A DNA stretch of 26,526 nt, taken from the NCBI GenBank assembly GCA_052389755.1, contig JBQTHP010000040.1, positions 1 through 26,526 on the forward strand, given 5' to 3'. Positions 15,852-23,700 of this stretch are shown here, one piece after another (within the stretch, counting starts at the first letter, position 1; each line of letters opens with the position of its first letter). The DNA is from JBQTHP01 sp052389755 (GTDB lineage Bacteria > Pseudomonadota > Gammaproteobacteria > Steroidobacterales > Steroidobacteraceae). Position numbers and translations under genes: made by a program. The notes under the pieces were generated by a model that was given only the letters and a program-made list of their open reading frames with translations, was not told where the DNA came from and searched no databases.

Positions 15852-16778
15852 TCACGCGGTCTTCGGGCGGCCGCTGCCACTTTGGAGCGCGTAAAGCACG
15901 CCGAAGGCGAGCGCGTAGGGCAGGAGCAGAAGACGCAGGAGCAGCGCGACGACCAGCGCCGGCTCGTACGGCACGCCGAGCGCCACTGCGCTGCCGACGA
16001 AGGCGCCTTCCACGACACCGAGGCCGTTGATCGAGATGGGCACCACGGTCGCGAAACCGGCGGCCGCCGCGATCACGGCACACGTCGAATACGCGACGGA
16101 TTCGCCGAGGCTCCAGAAGAGCCCGTAGATGATGCCGATCGCGACCGCCTGGAAGAGCAGCGAAATCGTGACCAGGCGGATCCAGCGCCGCCCGCCGTTG
16201 CGCAGATGATTCAGGTTGTGCTCGACGGCGGCGACCGTCTTCATGTGGCGAAGCCGTTCGATGAACGATTCGTGCCAGCCGCGATGAATCGCCCACGCCA
16301 TGAGAGCGACCACCGCCACACCGATTCCCGCGAGCATCAGCACGAGGCGCGCGTGTGGACTGTGCGGCGCAAGGCCGAGCGCACTGACGAACGCGATGAG
16401 CATGAGCGCGGCGAAACCGACGACACGCTCGATGACGACGGCGGACAACGCGCGCGAGGCGAAACCGTCGTTCGGCAGAGTTTTCATCACGCGGTAGGCA
16501 TCGCCGCCGATCGCGCTCGGCAGGAAATGGTTGAAGAAGAATCCGATGCAGATGGACTTGAGCAGATGGCGGTACGGAAACTCCATGCCGTGCAGGCGCA
16601 GCGCCCACTGCCATTTCCACGCGCTGATCGCGTACTGAAGCGTGAGCGCGATGAACGACAGCACCGCGGCGGGCCACGACAGGCGCTCGAGATACGGGGG
16701 AACCGCCGCCCAGTCGACGCCGTACGCGAGCACGACGAGCAGTACCACGGCGACGGCGACTCGAAAGAGGCGGCTCAT
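15852..16778 (-). CDS. UPF0104 / lysylphosphatidylglycerol synthase-type membrane protein
   Basis: A 308-residue integral membrane protein of the LPG_synthase_TM family (PF03706), with about eight hydrophobic segments beginning LFRVAVAVVLLVVLAYGV. The family signature FFFNHFLPSAIGGDAYRV (around residue 80) and the glycine-rich GFATVVPISINGLGVVEGAFVGSAV near the C-terminus are present. There is no aminoacyltransferase domain, so it is the membrane part alone; such proteins are common next to GT2 enzymes and are suspected to handle lipid-linked substrates, but the role is not settled. Start ATG 16778 is used; the open frame to 16901 runs back into the amidotransferase gene. It lies 34 bases after the amidotransferase stop. 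Confidence 0.85.
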   Translation of the reverse strand: MSRLFRVAVAVVLLVVLAYGVDWAAVPPYLERLSWPAAVLSFIALTLQYAISAWKWQWALRLHGMEFPYRHLLKSICIGFFFNHFLPSAIGGDAYRVMKTLPNDGFASRALSAVVIERVVGFAALMLIAFVSALGLAPHSPHARLVLMLAGIGVAVVALMAWAIHRGWHESFIERLRHMKTVAAVEHNLNHLRNGGRRWIRLVTISLLFQAVAIGIIYGLFWSLGESVAYSTCAVIAAAAGFATVVPISINGLGVVEGAFVGSAVALGVPYEPALVVALLLRLLLLPYALAFGVLYALQSGSGRPKTA

Positions 16779-16812
16779 GGCTGGAGTCGCTTGCGATCGC
16801 AGCACGGGCGGG

Positions 16813-18795
16813 TCAGCCTGCGGACCCGGCCACCGCGCGCGCCGCGGCCGCGCGTGGAGTCTTGCGCAGCTGGCGGCCAAGGGCCGCAAGCCGCGCGCCA
16901 AGCTCTTCCCGCGCCGTGCCCTGGATCGACATGCGGAACCAGAGCTCGGCGTTCATGAGCAGCCACAATCGATTGCCGTGATCGCGCCGTCCGGCAAGCT
17001 GCTCCGCGAGCAGTCGCTCGATCGGCTCGCGGCGCAGGATGCCCGCCTTCACGAGCTCGCTCGGCGCGAGCAGCTCGCTGTACAGGAGGCGATACTCATC
17101 GCGCAGGATGTAGGGCAGGGCGGATGAGAAGCCCTGCTTCGGCCGATCGAGGATCTCGGCGGGCAGATAGCGCCGTGCGAGGCGCTTCTGGATGTAGCGC
17201 AGCTCGCGGCCCCGCACTTTGAAGCGGCCGGGGATTCGTGCGGCGAACTCCGCGACGCGATGGTCCATGAACGGACTGCGCACCTCGAGCCCCCACGCCA
17301 TCGACATGCGATCGGAGATCATGACGGGGTGGTCCGGCAACCGGATCGTGCTGTCGGCGAGCAGCATGCGATCGAGCGCATCGCCGTCGCCGGCTGCGAA
17401 TCGCGAGGCGATCACCGCCTCCGCACGCACGTCCGTAAGCTGCGCGCGCGTGTCGCTCGAGTAGAGCGCGTGGCGCGCAGCGGTATCGAAATGGAAATAG
17501 GCGAGGCTCGCCGCGTAGCGCTCGCCGCCCGTGAGGAACGAGAGGCGATGCAGCCACTTCAGCTGGTGGCCGACGCTCTTGTACCAGCCGGCCTCGGGAA
17601 CGAAGGACAACAGCGGCGTGACCGCCCGTCTGAAAACGGGGGGAATTCTCGCGTAGCGTTTCGCGTACAGCGTGCCGTAGTAGCGGTCGTAGCCGCCGAA
17701 GAGCTCATCGCCACCGTCGCCGCCGAGCACGACTTTCACATGCCGGCGCGTCATCTGCGCAAGCAGGAACGTGCAGACGGAGAGCGGATCCGACGGCTCA
17801 TCGAGATGCCACACGAGGTCGGGAAGCGCAGCGAGCATGGATGGCTCGAGCGTCCACTCGTGATGGCTCGTGCCGCAGTCCTCGGCAACGCGGCGCGCGT
17901 GCCGGCCTTCGCTGTAGCGCTTGTAGGGCAGATCGACCGTGAAGGTCCGCAGCCCCTTGGCGCCGAGTCGCTTCGCGAGCATCGCGACGATCAGGCCCGA
18001 GTCCATGCCTCCGCTCAGGAACGCCCCGACGGGCACGTCGCTCTCCATGTGCAGGCGCAGGGATTCGCTCACGCGCTCGTCGAGCTCGTCGACGAGTTGC
18101 GTCTCATCGAGCGTCAGTTTCGGCTCGAAGCGCAGCGCCCAGTACGGAGTGATCGCGGGCGACTTGCCCGGCTCGCATACGAGCTTGTGCGCGGGCGGCA
18201 ACTTGCGCACGCGGCGGAACATGGAGAGCGGCGGCGCGATCAGCCTCAGGCCGAGATACTGATCGAGCGCCTCGAGATCGAGCTCGCGAAGAGCGGGATC
18301 GAGCGCGAGCAGCGCCTTGATCTCGGATGCGAAGGCGAAGGAGCGATCGTCCGCGGTGTAATAGAAGGGTTTCTGACCCAGGTGATCGCGCGCAGCCAGC
18401 AGGCGCTGCCGCGGGGCATCCCACAGCGCGAACGCGAACATGCCGCGCAACCGCTCGAGCAGCGCATCGCCATAGTGCTCGTAGAGGCCGAGGATCACCT
18501 CGCAGTCGCTGTGCGTGACAAAGCGGTAGCCGCGCGCCTCGCATTCGGCGCGCAGCTCGCGGTAGTTGTAGATCTCGCCGTTGCAGACGAGCCAGCACGT
18601 GCGCTCGGCGTTCACGAGCGGCTGGCGCCCGCCCTCGAGATCGATGATCGAGAGCCGGCGGTGACCGAACGCCGCGTGGGCGTCCTGCTCGATACCTTCG
18701 CCGTCCGGGCCGCGATGCAAGAGCGCATCGAGCATGCGGCGCAGGCCGCCGTCGAAGCGTGTGGGCTCGGCGACGATGCCGGCTATCCCGCACAT
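16813..18795 (-). CDS. asnB: Asparagine synthase (glutamine-hydrolysing)-type amidotransferase
   Basis: A 660-residue two-domain amidotransferase. The N-terminal glutaminase domain begins MCGIAGIV with the nucleophile Cys2, so the start is certain, and has RLSIIDL and NGEIYNYRELR. The synthetase domain has the PP-loop SGGMDS (261-266) and GGDGGDELFGGYD (358-370). It would take ammonia from glutamine and form an amide through an adenylated acid. In EPS clusters of XrtA type a paralogue of AsnB ('amidotransferase 1') is regular and is thought to amidate a sugar acid or other part of the polymer rather than aspartate. The gene lies 10 bases after the GT4 stop. The C-terminal tail after about 620 is alanine/arginine-rich and not conserved. 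All key residues look intact. Confidence 0.92.
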   Translation of the reverse strand: MCGIAGIVAEPTRFDGGLRRMLDALLHRGPDGEGIEQDAHAAFGHRRLSIIDLEGGRQPLVNAERTCWLVCNGEIYNYRELRAECEARGYRFVTHSDCEVILGLYEHYGDALLERLRGMFAFALWDAPRQRLLAARDHLGQKPFYYTADDRSFAFASEIKALLALDPALRELDLEALDQYLGLRLIAPPLSMFRRVRKLPPAHKLVCEPGKSPAITPYWALRFEPKLTLDETQLVDELDERVSESLRLHMESDVPVGAFLSGGMDSGLIVAMLAKRLGAKGLRTFTVDLPYKRYSEGRHARRVAEDCGTSHHEWTLEPSMLAALPDLVWHLDEPSDPLSVCTFLLAQMTRRHVKVVLGGDGGDELFGGYDRYYGTLYAKRYARIPPVFRRAVTPLLSFVPEAGWYKSVGHQLKWLHRLSFLTGGERYAASLAYFHFDTAARHALYSSDTRAQLTDVRAEAVIASRFAAGDGDALDRMLLADSTIRLPDHPVMISDRMSMAWGLEVRSPFMDHRVAEFAARIPGRFKVRGRELRYIQKRLARRYLPAEILDRPKQGFSSALPYILRDEYRLLYSELLAPSELVKAGILRREPIERLLAEQLAGRRDHGNRLWLLMNAELWFRMSIQGTAREELGARLAALGRQLRKTPRAAAARAVAGSAG

Positions 18796-18805
18796 GGCTC
18801 GCGGC

Positions 18806-19990
18806 TCAGTGCCCCGAGAACGCCGGGGGGAGCGAGCGCGCCCGATCGAGCATCGTGCGCTCGAAGATCGACTCGTACGCCTGCGCGCAGCGGTCGATGA
18901 AGTAGCTTTCCACCTTCGCGAGATTGCGTCCGCGGATCGCCTCGCGCAGTGCAGGGGCGCTCTGCAGCGAGCGCACGGCTGCCGTGAACGCCGCGACGTC
19001 GTTCAACGGCACGACGTTCCCGCTCGCCGGGGTGGCGAGAAAGTCCGTCTGTCCACCGCGGTCGTAGCACACGACCGGCAGACCGAACGCCATCGCCTCG
19101 AGGAACACGAGCCCGAATCCCTCGTGCTGGCTCGTCGAGGTGAAGACGTCGGCGATGCTGAGCACGCGATGCTTCTCGGCCTCGGACACGAAGCCGAGGA
19201 AGCGGACGCGCTCGGCGACTCCGAGCTCGTGCGCCGCGCTGCGCACGGCAGGCACGTCGAGACCGTCTCCGACGACGATGAGGAACGCTTTCGGCCCGGC
19301 GTCGGCGAGCACACGCACCAGTTGCGTCGTCGCCTTGCGCGGCACGACGCGGCCGATCGTGACCATCACGAACGCATCCTGCGGGATCGCGAAGTCTGCG
19401 CGCCTCCCGTGCACCCCGGCAGGCGGGCGCTCGATGCCGAGCGGCACGAGATCGAGCACGCGATCGACCTTGTAGAGGTTCGACACGTTGGCGGCGGTGT
19501 CGCGCGACTGCGCGACGACGGCGTCCGCCCGGCGCAGCATCACTGCGACAGCGGCCCTCATCAGCGCGTGGCGATGTGGGCTCGTGCTCTTCGAGGGATC
19601 GAAGAGATCGCCGCCGTGCACTGACAGGACGTTCGGAACGCGCATGCGGCGCGCGAGCGCGTGCCCGAGCGGGCCCGTCGGCACGACGAAGTGCGTATTG
19701 ATGACGTCGAACGCATGCTCACGGCCGAGAGCAAGCCCGCGCCACAGCCCCATGGGCAGGTACACGGCCATCGACGGCAGGTTCGCGGTCGCGAGCTCGC
19801 GCCGGAACAGCACGGGCACGCGTACCACGCGCACGTTGCCGTCCGCACCTTCCGCGGGCAGGTCGCCCGCTCGCGATGTCAGCACCGTCACGTCGTGGCG
19901 GCGAGCGAGCTCGCGCGCCATCGCCGCCATCACGACGCCGCCGCCCCCGCCGAGAGGGGGGTATTCGAAGTTGCAGAACAGAATGCGCAC
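18806..19990 (-). CDS. Glycosyltransferase family 4, first gene of the amidotransferase operon
   Basis: A 394-residue GT-B enzyme. The N-terminal motif ILFCNFEYPPLGGGGGVVMAAMARELARRHDV contains the glycine loop. The donor domain shows VTIGRVVPRKATTQLVRVL, IVVGDG and EGFGLVFLEAMAFGLPVV with E-x7-E. The start is GTG 19990, supported by GGGAG on the minus strand (19998-20002) seven bases upstream and by the family start MRILFCNFEYPP. It is divergent from the methyltransferase gene with about 90 bases between. The next genes follow with small gaps (10 and 34 bases), so the whole 13795-19990 block is probably one transcript. Confidence 0.9.
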   Translation of the reverse strand: MRILFCNFEYPPLGGGGGVVMAAMARELARRHDVTVLTSRAGDLPAEGADGNVRVVRVPVLFRRELATANLPSMAVYLPMGLWRGLALGREHAFDVINTHFVVPTGPLGHALARRMRVPNVLSVHGGDLFDPSKSTSPHRHALMRAAVAVMLRRADAVVAQSRDTAANVSNLYKVDRVLDLVPLGIERPPAGVHGRRADFAIPQDAFVMVTIGRVVPRKATTQLVRVLADAGPKAFLIVVGDGLDVPAVRSAAHELGVAERVRFLGFVSEAEKHRVLSIADVFTSTSQHEGFGLVFLEAMAFGLPVVCYDRGGQTDFLATPASGNVVPLNDVAAFTAAVRSLQSAPALREAIRGRNLAKVESYFIDRCAQAYESIFERTMLDRARSLPPAFSGH

Positions 19991-20027
19991 TCGTCAGCTC
20001 CCGGCGAGCGCGGGCGGCCCGGACCGC

Positions 20028-20044
20028 GCGGCGTAATTCTTGCA
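20028..20044 (+). promoter_or_regulatory. Candidate sigma-54 promoter for the methyltransferase gene
   Basis: GG (20030-20031) and GC (20042-20043) are ten bases apart, with a perfect TTGCA -12 half but a weak -24 half (CGGCGT). The predicted start is near 20055, 27 bases before ATG 20082. It is the only clear promoter-like element on the plus strand of this short intergenic region. Confidence 0.4.
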
Positions 20045-20081
20045 GGCGCTATCGCGCCACGTTCGACCTGGAAAACCCGAC

Positions 20082-20849
20082 ATGGATCGGCACGCGCGAC
20101 CAGCTCTGGTGAAGTCCGCCACCCCCGTCGTGGCGCCGTCCCTGGCCGCGCGTCTCGAGCCGTTCGACTCCTACTGGCAGGCCGGCAAAGACATCGAAAA
20201 AGGCTTCGGAGCCTTCGCCGCCTACTACCAAGCAAATTACTTGCCACATCTGCCGGCGGACCGCGATGCCCGAATCCTCGTGGTGAGCTGTGGACCGGGG
20301 TACCTGGTGAAGCTGTTGTGCGAACGCGGCTACCGCAACGTGCTCGGCATCGACTCCGATGCCGAAAAGGTCGAGCACGCCCGCAAGCGGCAGCTACCGT
20401 GCGAGACGGCGCGCGCGTTCCCGTTCCTCGCCGACCAGATCGGCGTGTACGACGCGATCGTTCCGGAGCAGGAGCTCAACCACCTCACGCTCGATGAGAC
20501 GATCGGTTTTCTGCGGGTGTGCCGCACGGCGCTCAAGCCCGGCGGAAGGGTCATCGTATACGCGATGAACGGCGCAAACCCGTTCGTCGGCTCGGAAAAT
20601 CTTGCACACAATATCGACCATTTTTACAACGTAACCGAGTACAGCCTCGAGCAGATCCTGCAGCTCGCGGGCTTCACGGACATCCGCGTTTTCGCGCTGA
20701 AGCTGTACGTCTTCTGGAAGAATCCGCTCAACTACGTCGGGCTCGCCGCGACGACGTTGATCGAGCTGACGCTGCGCGGGATCTTCGCGCTGTACGGCAA
20801 GAAGGTCCGCGTTCTGAGCAAGAAGATCGCCGCTGTCGCCACGCGGTGA
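20082..20849 (+). CDS. Class I SAM-dependent methyltransferase
   Basis: A 255-residue methyltransferase. Motif I is ILVVSCGPGYLVKLL (about residues 64-78; the usual first acidic residue is replaced by Ser-Cys), and motif II is VLGIDSDAEKVEHAR with the acidic residue for the SAM ribose. A YDAIVPEQELNHL segment and LKPGGRVIVYAMN complete the fold. The C-terminal 60 residues include a hydrophobic stretch (YVGLAATTLIELTLRGIFALY) that could touch the membrane. It may methylate a sugar of the repeat unit. ATG 20082 is the first ATG, with GGAAAA nine bases upstream; a TTG at 20040 and a GTG at 20109 are alternatives. It contains AT-rich patches with codons unlike its neighbours (20225-20250 and 20595-20635). 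Confidence 0.82.
   Translation: MDRHARPALVKSATPVVAPSLAARLEPFDSYWQAGKDIEKGFGAFAAYYQANYLPHLPADRDARILVVSCGPGYLVKLLCERGYRNVLGIDSDAEKVEHARKRQLPCETARAFPFLADQIGVYDAIVPEQELNHLTLDETIGFLRVCRTALKPGGRVIVYAMNGANPFVGSENLAHNIDHFYNVTEYSLEQILQLAGFTDIRVFALKLYVFWKNPLNYVGLAATTLIELTLRGIFALYGKKVRVLSKKIAAVATR
20231..20247 (-). promoter_or_regulatory. Possible sigma-54 promoter inside the methyltransferase gene, facing the amidotransferase operon
   Basis: On the minus strand GTGGCAAGTAATTTGCT has GG and GC ten bases apart, TGGCA at -24 and TTTGCT at -12, matching 11 of 14 consensus positions. It lies in coding sequence rich in AT-ending codons. The predicted start is near 20220, giving a leader of about 230 bases before GTG 19990. 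This is a weak call because it is intragenic. Confidence 0.25.
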
Positions 20850-20864
20850 CAGCCTTCTAGTTTT
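20833..20864 (+). terminator. Probable intrinsic terminator of the methyltransferase gene
   Basis: CTGTCGCC (20833-20840) pairs with GGTGACAG (20845-20852) around the loop ACGC, an 8-bp stem with one G-T pair. It is followed by CCTTCTAGTTTT ending in four T at 20861-20864. The hairpin includes the gene's own stop codon, and the T-run touches the repeat core at 20861. Confidence 0.5.
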
Positions 20865-21903
20865 CCGGCCGGAAGTCGGAAGCCGGACGCCGGGAGCCGG
20901 CAAGAAATCCGTTCTCCCGATACCACTGGGCGGTGCGTCGGGTACCTTCCGCAAAACCCACCTGCGCGCGAAAATCGAGCAGGCGCGCGGCCTTCTCCGT
21001 GGAGAAGCGAAGTGATTTGCGGAAAAAATCGAGACGCCGTCGATGCAGCGGCGGCGCCAGGCCGAACCGCGGAAAGCTCGCTTCGAAAAAACGCGCGGCA
21101 AGATCGAACGGCAGCATCGGAACGTGGCGAGGGCGCCGATGCTGTCCCACCGCAGCGCCGATCGCGCTCGCCATCTCGTCGGTCGTGAGGCACTCGCTGC
21201 CCGCGAGCACGAACGTCTCGCCCACCGCGCGATCGCTGCGCGCGGCTGCGAGGAGCCCGCGCACGAGATCGTCGACATAGATGACCTGGTGCTCGTTCGT
21301 GCCGCGCCCGATCGTCACGTAGCGGCCGCTCTCGATCGCGCGAAACAGCTTGAGCAGGCGCAGGTCACCCGGTCCGTAGACCTCGGAGATGCGCGCGATG
21401 CACGACGGCACGCGAGAAGCGTACTGGCGCACGACGGCTTCCGCTTCCGCCTTCGTGCGTCCGTAGGGATTGTCCGGCGCGAGCGCACTGTCGGCGTCGA
21501 GCTCACCGGCGGCGCTCGAGCCGTACACACCGATGGTGCTGCCGTACACGAAGCGGCGTATCCCGACCCGCTCGGCGATCCGGAGCAGTGTTCGTGTGCC
21601 CTCCACGTTCACGCTTCGAAAATGAGTTTCCGGCGCGTGAGCTTCGTGCTGCGCGGCCGCGAGATGAATGACGGCGTCGCTGCCGCGCATGGCTCTCTCG
21701 AGCGTGTGGCGGTCCTCGAGCTGCGCGACGATCACGAGCAGCCCCGCCTGGCCGAGCATGGAGCAGCGGGCGCGTTCGACGTCGTTGTTGACGGCGGTCG
21801 TTACGGTTACGCGATGACCCGCACGCACGGCGAGCTGCGCGAGCTGAGAGCCGATGAAGCCCGCTCCTCCCGTGAGAAACAGGCTGGGTGCCGTGCCGCT
21901 CAT
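20857..21903 (-). CDS. NAD-dependent epimerase/dehydratase (extended SDR)
   Basis: A 348-residue nucleotide-sugar modifying enzyme. The NAD fold SLFLTGGAGFIGSQLAQLAV has the TGxxGFIG motif at the N-terminus. The catalytic site is STIGVYGS (Ser/Thr) followed by NPYGRTKAEAE, the YxxxK pair. GPGD and QVIYVDDLVRGLL are typical of sugar-nucleotide epimerases. The exact sugar is unknown. It starts at ATG 21903, five bases after the GlpD-like stop, so the two are co-transcribed. The last ~14 residues (GSRRPASDFRPEN) are encoded by a heptamer repeat array, so the natural C-terminus may have been changed by that element. It converges with the methyltransferase gene, whose stop is seven bases away. Confidence 0.88.
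   Translation of the reverse strand: MSGTAPSLFLTGGAGFIGSQLAQLAVRAGHRVTVTTAVNNDVERARCSMLGQAGLLVIVAQLEDRHTLERAMRGSDAVIHLAAAQHEAHAPETHFRSVNVEGTRTLLRIAERVGIRRFVYGSTIGVYGSSAAGELDADSALAPDNPYGRTKAEAEAVVRQYASRVPSCIARISEVYGPGDLRLLKLFRAIESGRYVTIGRGTNEHQVIYVDDLVRGLLAAARSDRAVGETFVLAGSECLTTDEMASAIGAAVGQHRRPRHVPMLPFDLAARFFEASFPRFGLAPPLHRRRLDFFRKSLRFSTEKAARLLDFRAQVGFAEGTRRTAQWYRENGFLAGSRRPASDFRPEN
20861..20902. repeat. Heptamer repeat array B with CCGGCCGG core
   Basis: The core TTTTCCGGCCGGAAG (20861-20875) opens five perfectly phased heptamers: GCCGGAA, GTCGGAA, GCCGGAC, GCCGGGA and GCCGGCA (20868-20902). It codes for the C-terminus of the epimerase on the minus strand, directly before its stop at 20857-20859, the same arrangement as array A. 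Confidence 0.75.
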
Positions 21904-21908
21904 CACGC

Positions 21909-23615
21909 TCAGGCGCTGCGCAGCAGCGAGAGGCGCGGGCGGATCGCCGCGAGATACCTTTCCAGATGACGTTCCACCGCTGCCCGCTCCTGGCCGATGC
22001 GGCGCTCGGTCCATCCGAGCTCGACGCGCAGAAACTCCTGCAGGTCTTCGAGGGCATCGTCTCCCGGGTGGCCGGCGGTGCCAAGCTCGGTTCGTCGGAA
22101 GACGATGTCCGTCATCCGCTCGGCCATCTCCTCGCGCACCGCGTATGCGATCTCCGCACAGCTTACGTTGCTGCCGCGCAGGCAGTGCCGCAGCGCCGGC
22201 TCGCGTTCCGCGAGCGCGAGCACGCGCATGGCGCGCGTGCCGTAGTTGCGTATGAGCTGATCGGCGGCCCCGCGTGACATCCACTGCGGCCGCCGCGCGG
22301 CGACGTCGCGCGCGAATGCGTGGAAGTCCTCTATCGCGCCGCCCGGCAGCGGTCGGCGGTCGGAATCGTTCATCGCGATCCTGCGGCCGAGCTGCTCGAT
22401 CGCGCTCTCCATGACCGCGACCGCGTCGCGCCGCGCGACCGTGTACCGCACGCTGATGAGCGACACGAGGCCGCTCACGCCGCGTTCGCGGTGATCGAGG
22501 ATCTGCGATTGCTTGCCGAAGGAGAAGCCGTTGCGCTGACGGGCAGCATCGCCGAACGGCACGAGGCCGAAGCCGGCCATCTCGACCTCGGACTCCTGCA
22601 GCTGCAGCGCCGGATAGCACGCGTTCAGCTCGTCGAGAAACTCGCGCATCTCCGAGCGGGGCAGCGTCACGGCGTCGGGTTCCCGCGGCACGACACGATG
22701 CCACACCCCGACGAGCGTCATATCGCGCCACGGAACGAGGAACAGATGGCGCGCGTTGCGCGCGAGGAAGGAATCGGCGTCCTTAGTGCGCCCGAGCACG
22801 GCGAGCGCCATCGGCGATTCCATCTTGCGGGACACGACGAGGCAGGCATCGCGGGAATACGTACCGGCGGGATGAGGGGATTCGCCCAGTGACTGAAGGA
22901 GCTGCTCGGTCCAGGGACCCGCCGCATTGATGACGAGGCGCGCGCGAATGTCGAAGCGGGAGCCGTCGAGCCGATCGATCGCCGAGACGCCCTTGACGCG
23001 CGTGCCGTCGCTGATCAGCCGCTCGGCCTCGACGTAGTTCGCAACGGTCGCGCCGAGCTCGTCCGCCGCCGCGACGAACGCGAGCACGAGGCGCGGAGGG
23101 TTGTACATCTGGCCGTCCTCGAACACGGCTGCGCCGGTGAGGTGCCTGCCTTCGAGAGCGGGAAAAAGCTTCAGTGTTTCGGCGCGTCCCATGAAACGCG
23201 TGCCCTGCACGCGCCGCGCAGGGTCCTTCACGTGCAGATTGCAGCCGAGCGTAATCGCGTCGTAGAGCAGCATTCCCGCGCCCAGGAACGCCCGGCCGCT
23301 CGCGCCGTGCCCGTACGTCGGAATCGCGAACGATATGGGCGCAACGAGATGGGGCGCGATCCGCAGGAACACCGCGCGTTCGCGGCACGATGCGCGCGTG
23401 CGCGCCACGTCCGCGTGCTGCACGTAGCGGATGCCGCCGTGCACGACTTTGAAACAGTGGGCCGACGTGCCGCCGCCGAAGTCCTCGCGCTCGATGAGCG
23501 CGGTATTGAAGCCGCGCAGGCACGCCTCGCGCGCGGTGGCCGCTCCGGCGGCGCCGCCGCCGATGACGAGCACGTCGAACTGCCGATCGCCCAGACGCTC
23601 GACTTCTCTTCGCAT
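21909..23615 (-). CDS. GlpD-like FAD-dependent oxidoreductase (glycerol-3-phosphate dehydrogenase family)
   Basis: A 568-residue flavoprotein of the glycerol-3-phosphate dehydrogenase/oxidase family. The FAD site FDVLVIGGGAAGAATAREA (about residues 13-31) is followed by LIEREDFGGGTSAHCFKVVHGGIRYV. A DAO domain reaches to about residue 400, and a C-terminal GlpD-type domain contains NYGTRAMRVLALA. The usual C-terminal GGK-TTYR motif reads SVRYTVARRDAV here, so substrate handling may differ from true GlpD. It could oxidise glycerol 3-phosphate or a related polyol phosphate used in the polymer. Start ATG 23615 (MRREVERLGDRQFDVLVIGGG) matches the family; the frame extends to 23699 through a hairpin but that part looks like intergenic sequence. 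It is the first gene of a two-gene unit with the epimerase. Confidence 0.85.
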   Translation of the reverse strand: MRREVERLGDRQFDVLVIGGGAAGAATAREACLRGFNTALIEREDFGGGTSAHCFKVVHGGIRYVQHADVARTRASCRERAVFLRIAPHLVAPISFAIPTYGHGASGRAFLGAGMLLYDAITLGCNLHVKDPARRVQGTRFMGRAETLKLFPALEGRHLTGAAVFEDGQMYNPPRLVLAFVAAADELGATVANYVEAERLISDGTRVKGVSAIDRLDGSRFDIRARLVINAAGPWTEQLLQSLGESPHPAGTYSRDACLVVSRKMESPMALAVLGRTKDADSFLARNARHLFLVPWRDMTLVGVWHRVVPREPDAVTLPRSEMREFLDELNACYPALQLQESEVEMAGFGLVPFGDAARQRNGFSFGKQSQILDHRERGVSGLVSLISVRYTVARRDAVAVMESAIEQLGRRIAMNDSDRRPLPGGAIEDFHAFARDVAARRPQWMSRGAADQLIRNYGTRAMRVLALAEREPALRHCLRGSNVSCAEIAYAVREEMAERMTDIVFRRTELGTAGHPGDDALEDLQEFLRVELGWTERRIGQERAAVERHLERYLAAIRPRLSLLRSA

Positions 23616-23652
23616 TGCCCGGCCTTGGGGCCTGCCTGGCCCTCTCCCTGGG

Positions 23653-23700
23653 CGTGGCCATGCAAGCGTCGGGCCATTGCCCGACGCTTGCATGGCCACG
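23653..23700. repeat. Perfect 22-bp stem-loop upstream of the GlpD-like gene
   Basis: Bases 23653-23674 are the exact reverse complement of 23679-23700, with a 4-base loop CATT. It is the longest perfect close-spaced palindrome I noticed in the window. It abuts heptamer array C and contains the candidate sigma-54 promoter at 23661-23677. It could be a cruciform, an operator, part of a mobile palindromic element, or a terminator without a T-run. Confidence 0.8.
23661..23677 (-). promoter_or_regulatory. Candidate sigma-54 promoter for the GlpD-like/epimerase unit
   Basis: On the minus strand ATGGCCCGACGCTTGCA has TGGC and TTGCA with GG and GC ten bases apart and matches 12 of 14 specified consensus positions. 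The predicted start is near 23650, 35 bases before ATG 23615. It lies within the left arm and loop of the 22-bp stem-loop. Confidence 0.5.

Noticed and set aside
17260..18900. 546-residue open frame antisense to the amidotransferase gene
   Set aside because: No domain is visible, while the opposite strand encodes Cys2, SGGMDS and GGDGGDELFGGYD in order.
23616..23699. N-terminal extension of the GlpD-like gene to GTG 23699
   Set aside because: It would be translated from a perfect hairpin, is proline/arginine-rich, and family members begin at the MRREVERL-type start.
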